Shown piece after piece: positions 56,040 through 64,000 of a stretch of DNA of 64,000 bases; positions within the stretch are counted from its first letter, which is position 1; each line of letters opens with the position of its first letter. The position numbers and the translations under genes are program-made. The notes under the pieces were generated by a model. That model searched no databases and was not told where the DNA came from. It saw only the letters and a list, made by a program, of their open reading frames with translations. Location: NCBI GenBank assembly GCA_018398575.1, contig JAGTXZ010000021.1:124001-188000 (forward strand). Reading direction: 5' to 3'. Origin of the DNA: Ampelomyces quisqualis (lineage: Eukaryota; Ascomycota; Dothideomycetes; Pleosporales; Phaeosphaeriaceae).

Positions 56040-57000
56040 TTTTAGTAATTGCGTATTTTACAACTATAATTTTCTAAATTGTTTTTGCTCTAAGCCTGTA
56101 CTATTAATCTTCTAAAATGTTTCTTGCAGTATTAAACAAGCGCTTAACTCTAACTTCTGCAAGCTATACAGCTAGTACGTCTTTAGCTACCTAAGCTAGG
56201 CGTAAGTACGTGTCTGTATTAGCCTGCTACTAGACAAGTATATTTAATAACTCTTCTTTATCTTTTTTACTAGTTAAAGAAGTGCTAAGGTAGTAGAAAG
56301 CTTTTGCACAGAGTAGTCTAATGCTTACGTTAGTTTTATTAGAAAGATTAGCGCTTAACCTACTAAACTATATTGTTTAGAAGAAAGGCCTTTTAAACTA
56401 CTAGTATTTAGGTATACGCTGTAGTTACAAAGGACAAACTAGAGTATAGTCTCTATTTGTTACTGCAAAGTTATTTTTGTATTCATTAATATAGTCTAAG
56501 AACTAATACTAGTATGTACATTTAAAGTCTAGTTTCTATATATTACCCTAGGTTTTATTAGCAGTGCGCTATAATAAACCTGTGTAATAAACATAGTTTT
56601 TACCTTATATATAGTAAGCTTTTAGAATAGATTAAAGATAGTTGTAATATTATAAAGATATTCTTGTTCTTTATCTGTGCGTAAATAATACTTTAACAAC
56701 TTCTTCTTACTTTTCTCTACTACTGCCTTTACTACAGCTAGCTACTCCTTACAATAGCTAGTCTTATCCTTCTTGTTAGATAGCTTAGTTATTATTTAAT
56801 CTAAAAAGTTAAAAAGTCTGTTATACATTAACTAAATGTATAGAGCCTAAGGTATATTGCTTTTACTAATTCTGTTAGTAGCTGTTTTAAAGTTTACTAG
56901 CATACGTATTATTACTTTAAAGTATAACTACTTAGTAAGTGCTAGCTAAAGCCTTTTAAGGTCTTTAAAGTCTATAACTGCGTTGTTGTTCTGTAAATTA
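56040..57000 (-). pseudogene. Degraded hAT-family transposase (C-terminal part)
   Basis: Read on the minus strand, the stretch at about 56230-56090 gives TYLRLA, VAKDVLAV, AEVRVKRLFNTARNILEN and YRLRAKTI. This is the hAT C-terminal dimerisation segment (YPxLAxxAxDxLxxPxxxxxxERxFS...R..L). Further upstream on the minus strand, coding-like pieces continue to about 57000 (HINEYKNNFAVTNRDYTLV-like text), with only TAA/TAG stops. Terminal inverted repeats and the 8-bp duplication were not found, so element limits are unknown. Confidence 0.6.
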
Positions 57001-58956
57001 CTGCTACTACCTTACAAAGCCTAATTAAGTGTAATCTCTTACTCTAGCTACTTATTAATATAAGTAGCTAAGGAGCAGGCGCGCTCGCATATATTATAGG
57101 TTAAATTCTACCTCGTCTTAATATCTTAAATTATACAAAGTTAATTTTTTAGCAGTATATTAGATTGTACCTTTAGGAATTGTTTAAAACGTTAAAAAGA
57201 CAAATTAATAGTAATACAAATTGCCTAGATCTAGAGGAGCTTAGTGCGTAATAAAGAATTATAATAAAGGGTATAACATACCTTTTGCAAGGAGTTAGGC
57301 ACTAATATACTATTATTAATCTAATAAACGTAATAGCGTTACAGCTGCTAAGCTCCTTTAATCTTAGGCAAGGCTGTTAGCCTTAGGTAGGCTATTATAT
57401 CCTGCACTACTAGGTTAATAATATAGGTAAAGCATAGTATAGTGTTTTTCTTTACGTTTTAAGAAACTCTCTTATTAGCAAAATTACTTTTTAGGCTTCT
57501 GCTAAGAGTACTATTATTTAAAGTGTTGTTACAAGTAACTACTAGTAATTGTTTTAATATTTTTATGTTTTTAAGTACCTGCATAAAATTAGATGCTATA
57601 GAAACTCTAGTGTGCTGCCTACGTAAGGGCACAAAATCTAATAAAACTTTTCTTATTAACTAACTAGTGTTAATATAATAGGCTTTAATAGCTAAAAAGC
57701 TTAAGTAGTTAGTAGCAGACTAAGCGTTAAGAGCAATTAAGATTTTTGTTAACTTACTAAGATTAGAAAGAAGGTTTTTAGTTACCTGCTTGTATTGTTT
57801 CTAGAGTATAAGAGTAAACTTGTATTAGCTAGGTATAGTAGTACTAGGCTAAAGAAACTCTATAAAGTAGCAAAATAAGAGTTGCTCTAATATTTAAAAA
57901 GACTAGTTCTTATTAAAAAGTACCTGTATAATTTTTAGTTTAAATTACTAAGTAGTAAACAGTTGCAGAAGTTGTAGATATAATAGTATAACAAATAGAA
58001 GTAGCTGCCTTATGTAAATAGATTCTATAACCTTTCTATAACTATTAGACTAAAGGTAGTCACTAAGGTATTTTGTCTCTATATACTTATTAGTTAAGTG
58101 TTAAAGTATGTGCCTATAGTTTAGGCAATATACGTGTAGTTTACTACTTTTAATATAGGCCCTTTCTCTAAATTAAGTCTATATAATAGCAGAATGTTTA
58201 GCTCTACTCTATTAAAGATTAGAATTATTAAAGTCTTAGGCCTATAACATATTCTGCTACTAGGCATCCTATGCAGTACATATAGTAGTATTATCTTAAA
58301 TTAGCTGCTTAAGAATAGTAACTATTCTCTTAATTCTAGACTTAAAGATTTAGGAAGCGTTAAGTATAAATTTGTAGAGTATTTTAGGCAGATTAGAGTA
58401 TAAGTTGTCTAAAAGTAAAGGAGAGTTGCTTAGGTCTATATATGTAATAAAAAAGTGTAATAATAAAGTAGTAATATCTTATAAAAAGAGAGTAGTAATT
58501 GCAGCAACAATAGAATAGCAAAACTATAGTTTAGTGTTACTTTAAGTAAGAGAGGTAGGCGTTCTACTAAAAGCGTTATTCTTCTAGTTAGAGGGCAGAT
58601 AGTAGGGCTAAAGTTTTAGAAATTAAGAAATTAGGTTTTATAGTAGTAGCAAAATTTTTAGGTCTTAACTATATTAAGTAATAATATATAGCAGATTTAA
58701 TTATATATGTTACTTAGCGTCTAAATAGCTCTTCTAAGTACTATTAGAGAACTTCTCTTAGGTACTATTACTCTAATCTTTATTCTTCTTATCTTTATAT
58801 TTATTAGGTAACGTCTTATAGTATACCTCTAGCTCTTTACTAGAATCTTTAACCTTTTTCTTATATTTAGTCTTATTGCGTTCCTTAATGTATAGCATAT
58901 TACTATAGAGCTTTACAAGCTAATTAAATATAGAGAGAGGTGTTAGCTTATGCCTT
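57001..58956. other. AT-rich RIP-hit sequence, unresolved
   Basis: Nearly 2 kb of AT-rich sequence that may include the N-terminal part of the hAT transposase on the minus strand. I could not recognise motifs. Confidence 0.3.
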
Positions 58957-60100
58957 CTAGCAGACTAGTTAGAATAAGTATGTAATAAAATAACGTAATA
59001 AACTTACTACTAATTCTAATTAGTTACTAAAGCTAACTTATTAAGCGTTAGCTTATTGCAAAATTTAAGCTATTTAGCCTTAGCCTATAGTGTCTTAAAG
59101 CTATTCCTCTTAAGAAGGTGTAGCCTACAAGTATACTCTCTTTAGAGTATCTTTTCTACAGCTCTACTAGGCCTATAAACACAAGTATAAGCTTAAGCTA
59201 ACAATTTTTTTTACTTTAAGTCTAAAGTTGCTGCAGAAAACTCTTTTATAATAATGTTATAGGCGCGTATATTAATTTTAATTTAGATAGCCTTCTATTT
59301 TTAATTAACTTAAGCAATAGAGGCTGTTAACTACTTAGCTTTATATGTTAGTAAAAATAACATAATAAAAAGGTGTAATAACTTACTAGATTGCTTACTA
59401 TTAAAATACTTTGCTGCCTAAGCCTTAAGCTTATACTTAAGTTTCTTAGCTTATTGCCTTAGAGATAACGCCTTATACCTATTGCCTCTCTTAACTTTCT
59501 TTTTAAGCTAGTATTTAGCTAATTAGTCTAAGAACTTAGCCTTTGCAATAGCAGCTAGCTCTCTAGATTGTATAGCGCTACTACTAAGCTGCTTGCTAGA
59601 GTTAACTTTAAAATTTGTTAGTTAGCCTTGCTTTAGCGTATTACTACTACAAGAGTCTAGGATATAGCTAATCTTATTATCCTTAGAAGCAAAACCCTAG
59701 ACAAATAAGTATAATTTATAGTAAAGTTCTAAGAATGTTACTATTGTAAGCTAGGCCTACTTCTCTTTCTTAAAATTTAGTAGAACTCTAACAGAAATAA
59801 GTAGTAGAAAGCCCTTAGGCTTATTAACAACTTTAATTTCTTTAGACTTAACAGATTCTATAGCGCTAAGTGTAATAAAGTAATATAATAAAGTATATTA
59901 CTATTATAGGCGTGTAGCTTTAGTGTTTTATTTTAGCAGCCTATAACTAATAACGCAGTAAGTTAGTCTGTGCGCAAGCAGGCTACTAGCGTGCTTTCTG
60001 CCTACTACCTGCGCTTACTGCCTTTTAGCCTATTTTACATAAATAACTAACAAGTCTATAGAAATTTACTCTTTAATTTTAATATATAGCTAGAACAAAA
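58957..60100 (-). pseudogene. Degraded intron-bearing gene within repeat block
   Basis: On the minus strand three intron-like segments can be seen: 59901-59858, 59386-59331 (GTAAGT, TACTAAC branch, AAGTAG) and 59007-58957 (GTAAGT, TTCTAAC branch, CTGCTAG). The exons between them stay open apart from TAA/TAG: the 59857-59387 exon reads NKPKGFLLLISV, LAAIAKAKFLD, LKKKVKRGNRYKALSLRQ; the 59330-59008 exon reads INIRAYNIIIKEFSAATL, RPSRAVEKIL, LHLLKRNSFKTL. The latter resembles the helix-turn-helix of pogo/Psq-type proteins, but weakly. It may be the N-terminal half of a transposase gene or a captured host gene. Confidence 0.5.
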
Positions 60101-60173
60101 GCTAGCGTAATTCTAGGTAGGCCTGTAAGTTAGCACAGTTTTTTATTACGTTCTAGTCTTTTAGTAGCGCTAG

Positions 60174-60472
60174 TGTAACAACGCAGGTAGGTACAGCTAT
60201 TGGAATTAAATTAGATACGTATTAGAGGCATATAGAAGTGCGTGTTATATTAGAGATTCTAGATTGGCTATACACCTATAGGTCTTGTACAAAAGAATAA
60301 GAGAAACTTGTCCTCTATCTATACTATAGGCTTATATTTATAGTAGGCGTAGTAGCTAAGTTAGAGCGCTATTAAAGCGCTTTTAGTCCTAATCTACTAG
60401 CTTCCTACATAATCTGTTACTAAGCCTTTATAAGGTATTAGATGTAACATGTATTTGCATATGCTTGTTATA
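60174..60472 (-). repeat. 3' LTR of element B copy 2 (reverse orientation)
   Basis: 299 bp, tgtaacaacg to cttgttata, the reverse complement of the copy 1 LTR. The tract ttacctttcttct just after it is the complement of a polypurine tract. Confidence 0.92.
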
Positions 60473-60769
60473 TTACCTTTCTTCTTAAAATTAATAGTCT
60501 CTATTAATTAGGTCTGTATTAGTGTTGTTTTAGATACCTTTCTAAATTGTTATAAACTCTTATTTACCTTAAGTTTATTTTAGGATAACATAATATAGCT
60601 GTTTGTTATTGTTTTAATTAGTGCGCTAGCGCATTTAACGTTCTTAACTTTACCTTAAGCTTTTTAAGCATATATATAAGGCTAGCTTTCTAGTATACTA
60701 CTTCTTTACACTCTTCCTCTTACGTTTGTATACCTAAAGCTATCTAAGCCTTGTCTTTTCTTAATTACT

Positions 60770-61560
60770 AGCTAACTGTATAGTAGATACACATAATACC
60801 TATTCCTGTCTCTTCTAGAGCTTATTTCTTAGCCTATTAGGTTGTTTACCTGTAGGCTACAAGGGCTTTTACCTGCAGCTATTTTAATATTAAGTTTAGA
60901 TTCTATTTAGACGTGTCTAAGAAGTGTGCTTATTGCACACTCTTAAATAAGAAGTGTTGCCTAGTTCTTTTATATATAGGCTAAGAGTATAATAGCCTTT
61001 CTAAGGCTCTTAACTATAGGTTTGCTGCCTTAGGTAGAGATAAGTCTAATAAGGTAGTGTTAAAGCAAGAGGCTGCTATTAAGAAGGTAGTGTTTTAGTT
61101 AGCTGCTGTTATATAAGTAAGCACTGCATAAGTAGCTAATATAAACAACGCTAACTTATTAGTTAGCGCTTATTACTAGAGGGAAGAGCTAGCTAGAGAA
61201 GTTAGGGTAATAGCTAAGAAGGTTAGGTTGCTTAAGAAGAGCACAGCTAGGTTAACTAGTGTAGTTACTTAGCTAGTAGATGTTATAATAGTATTAAGGG
61301 CTAATTAGTTAGTAGAGTAAGAGAAGGTGCAAAAGGCAGCGCAAGAGGCTAGTACTTGCAGTAAGTAGAGCTAGAATAGAAGACAACTAGGTAGTGCGTT
61401 AGTGTCTATACCTAGAGATTTAGACAATTAAGAATATCTTACTAGTAGCAACAATAGTCTACTATTAGATCTAATAGAAGAGTAAGACTTCTATTATTAA
61501 TAGCTGTTACTTACTAGTGTAGTAGTTGCAATATTAAGTTTAATTTCTCTAATATAATTG
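60770..61560 (+). pseudogene. Degraded antisense ORF of element B copy 2
   Basis: Lies on the plus strand while pol of this copy is on the minus strand. Readable segments are YFNIKFRFYLDVSKKCAYC, LLNKKCCLV, RDKSNKVVLKQEAAIKKVVF, REVRVIAKKVRLLKKSTA and ALVSIPRDLDN. The frame and residue pattern match copy 1; this copy keeps the second Cys of the C-x2-C pair. A probable start codon is now ATA (from ATG) near 60790. Stops are TAA/TAG only. Confidence 0.7.
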
Positions 61561-61599
61561 TCTTGCAATGCTATAAGATCTTTAACTCTTTTTTTTATG

Positions 61600-64000
61600 C
61601 TGTAATCTACTTAGCTAGCGCTTATAAAGGTTCTAGCTATTTTAGATAGCGTTTATAAAACGCTTGTAACATATATAGAGCGCCTATAAAGTTAAAGGCA
61701 TTGTACTAGGTAAAGTTAAGATTATAGCCTACCTATTTTACATAATACTTTAGAATAGAGTAGTACAGCTTGCTAGCTAAGATCTCTTTAACTTTCTATT
61801 CTTTAACGCCTTAAATTAGGATGCTAGATAAGTTTAAGCTTAGCTAACTAGGTAAAGGGTTATTAAAGTCCTTGTAAAGGACGTCTAGAGTAAACATATT
61901 ATAGATCTTAGAACCTTTAGGTAGCTTTAGTTAAAACAAATAGCTAACTTGTTCTAGAACTTTAAAAAAGCTTTTCTACAATTTAGTAAGTTTGCAACTT
62001 AGGTAAGTAACAAATAGATTTTAGGTTAAGAGGTAAACTTTGTTACCTACTACCTAATTAACAAGTTAATAATATTTATTTACCTTAGCAGCTATCTGTT
62101 ACTATGCCTTTTCTATATTATCTTTAGCTGTGCACTAGGCTACATATATGTAGGTAGCTAAGCTTAAGGCATTCTTAACATTTATATCTTTGTGTTTTAA
62201 AGAAGATAATACTTAATCCTAGCTCTATTATAGTTTAGATCTAAATAAGAGCTAGTATAGTGCTATACTAATTGCAGAGTGTAGCAGCGTAGCTTAGGCT
62301 TAATTAATTATTAGCAAGAGGTTACTCTAGTTGTCCTAGTAATAAGATATAAAAGGCCTTAATTGTTAATTAATATACTTATATATAATCTTAGTTTGTC
62401 TATTAGTTTATTTATAGTAGGCTGTAGAAAGCTTAAGTTGCATGCCTAGAACCTTGTAGAACTTAGACTAGAATTAGGATATAAACTAGAGTCTATAGTT
62501 AGATACTATACTTTTAGGCGTATAGCTAAATTAGTATACCTATTAGATAAATAAGTAAGCTATTTCTTAAGCGTTAATTATTTTGTAGTAAGAAATAGAA
62601 ACAGCTTACTTAAATAGACAATTAATAACAACTATAATTTAATTATAGCTATAACAATCTGTTAGAAATGTCTTAAAATCTATATATAAATACTGTATAG
62701 GCCTATTAGAAATTAGTAACAGATAGAGAAAACCTTAGGATTAAAGCTGTCTTAGATAGGATCTTTAATAAGAAACACAGTTTTGTATATAGCGTTTGCA
62801 TGTAGCCTCTATACTCTTCTAATAATACTACTAAGATAAGAGCTAATACATCTTTATAGCGCTTAGATAAGTAGTAGATACCTAATTGTAAGCCTCTCTA
62901 ATTAGTTAAGTGTATAAAGAGGAATCCTTAGGTATATATAGGCGTAAGTAATATAGTAGTAGTCTTTCTTAGACATAATATAGCTATAGTAACGTAAGGC
63001 GTTCTTTCTTAAAGGAGCAGTAATTCTCTGCTAGCAGGGCTTTAATTAGTTCTAATAAGTTAAGATTTAGGAAGGCACTAATAGATTAGACTAAAATAGC
63101 TAAAATATTAACCTCTAGCTAGTTATAGACGTAGTTCTAAGCTAGTTTAGAGTTAACTAAGGGGTTTAGGCGTTTAGGTTCTAGAAGTACACAGGATCTG
63201 TTGTCTTGTTAGGTAGCTTTAACCTTACTAACGTCTTATTCCCTTTAGCTTAGGATATTAGCTTGCTTATTAAGCTTGCTAGGCGTGTACTTAATATAAA
63301 AATTAAAAGAGGTAATAATCTCTACCTATTATGCTTAACGTGTATTAAGAACCTTAGTAGTTATAAAGTATTCTAAGGAGCAGTAATCTAAATACACTTA
63401 GATTTAACTCTATATAGAGGTAAGTTTAGCTCTCTACTTCTTAAACACTTTTAAAATAGTAAAAAGTTCTTTGTTATATATTTCTTAATTAAGCTTAGCT
63501 ATAGATAGAGTATAACTATAGAAGGCTATAGAATACTACTTGTTATTAGAGTGCTTCTAAGAGAGTACTTCTGCTATTACTCTATCTAACGCGTTAGTTT
63601 CTAACTTTATATTATACTTAGAATAGAAATAAGATAGTGTAGAAATAGCTAAGAGTAAGGCTTTAATCTAATTAAAAGCCTGTTAGCAGTCTATAGTCTA
63701 TTTGAATAGTGTAGCAGGACTTTAAAGCTTTATAATTAGTTTAGCTACACAAGAGAAATCCTTAATAAATTGTTAATAGAAACTAGCAAAACTAAGAAAT
63801 AACTTAACGCTAGTAACTATAGTAGGTTTAGCCTAGTTTTAGAGTACTTCTACCTTATTAGAGTTAACTTTAGTGCTCTAGTTTGTTAAAACGTAACCTA
63901 GATACTTTGTGCAGATTACATAAAATTTACTTTTCTAAATGTCTACTTAGAGTCCTGTAGTACGTAGGCGCTCTAGGACCTTTTAGACGTGTTCCTAATA
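61600..64000 (-). pseudogene. Degraded pol of element B copy 2 (chromodomain to RT)
   Basis: On the minus strand: chromodomain at about 61820-61650, integrase to about 63100, RNase H near 63400, and RT running off the window end. The sequence mirrors copy 1 closely outside RIP sites. The intact RNase H junction at about 63375-63395 corresponds to the transposon-split site in copy 1. Confidence 0.82.

Larger units (their letters stand above)
60174..64000 (-). mobile_element. Element B copy 2, inverted and cut by the window end
   Basis: Starts with the 299-bp LTR in reverse orientation and continues through antisense ORF, chromodomain, integrase, RNase H and part of RT on the minus strand to the end of the window. 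The candidate target duplication on the left is GCTAG (60169-60173); the right end is outside. It lacks the 846-bp DNA transposon and so gives the empty site for it. Stops TAA/TAG throughout. Confidence 0.92.

Overview
The window looks like a filamentous ascomycete chromosome, most likely Dothideomycetes/Pleosporales (inferred from gene types, not proven). Genes are compact, with 44-69 bp GT-AG introns and CTAAC-type branch sites. Two long AT-rich blocks hold retroelements whose reading frames are broken almost only by TAA/TAG and by G-to-A / C-to-T changes, the signature of repeat-induced point mutation (RIP).

Layout. 0-4.4 kb: three intact, mutually similar short genes and a degenerate fourth, which I call the LPGPW family; I do not recognise it. 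4.8-20.6 kb: ordinary housekeeping genes (M18 vacuolar aminopeptidase, protein phosphatase inhibitor 2, a class II eIF4E/4EHP, a Ulp2-type SUMO protease, an AIG2/GGCT-like protein, a PQ-loop membrane protein, and an M14 carboxypeptidase with a probable 1-nt frameshift). 20.9-28.2 kb: AT-rich block with one complete 6.8 kb Ty3/gypsy element (475-bp LTRs, TSD GTAAG). 28.6-46.4 kb: accessory, gene-poorer island with secreted or metabolic genes (BNR_4-type beta-propeller, flavin monooxygenase, EGF-containing beta-propeller phytase, NTF2/SnoaL-like protein, pepsin-family protease), a very small zinc-ribbon-like protein, a broken bZIP/DUF3425 gene, a small membrane protein and the conserved QTRT2 gene. 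47-64 kb: a second AT-rich block with nested repeats: a complete 8.0 kb chromodomain Ty3/gypsy element (299-bp LTRs, TSD GTAGA) carrying an 846-bp TA-flanked DNA transposon, degraded hAT transposase sequence, an intron-bearing degraded gene, and a second, inverted copy of the 299-bp-LTR element running off the window end.

No operon-like system is visible; neighbours are linked by co-location, not by an evident pathway. The two most unusual observations are the tandem family of Lys- and Cys-free LPGPW micro-proteins, and degraded but frame-conserved ORFs lying antisense between pol and the 3' LTR in both retroelement families. No tRNA, rRNA or CRISPR was recognised.
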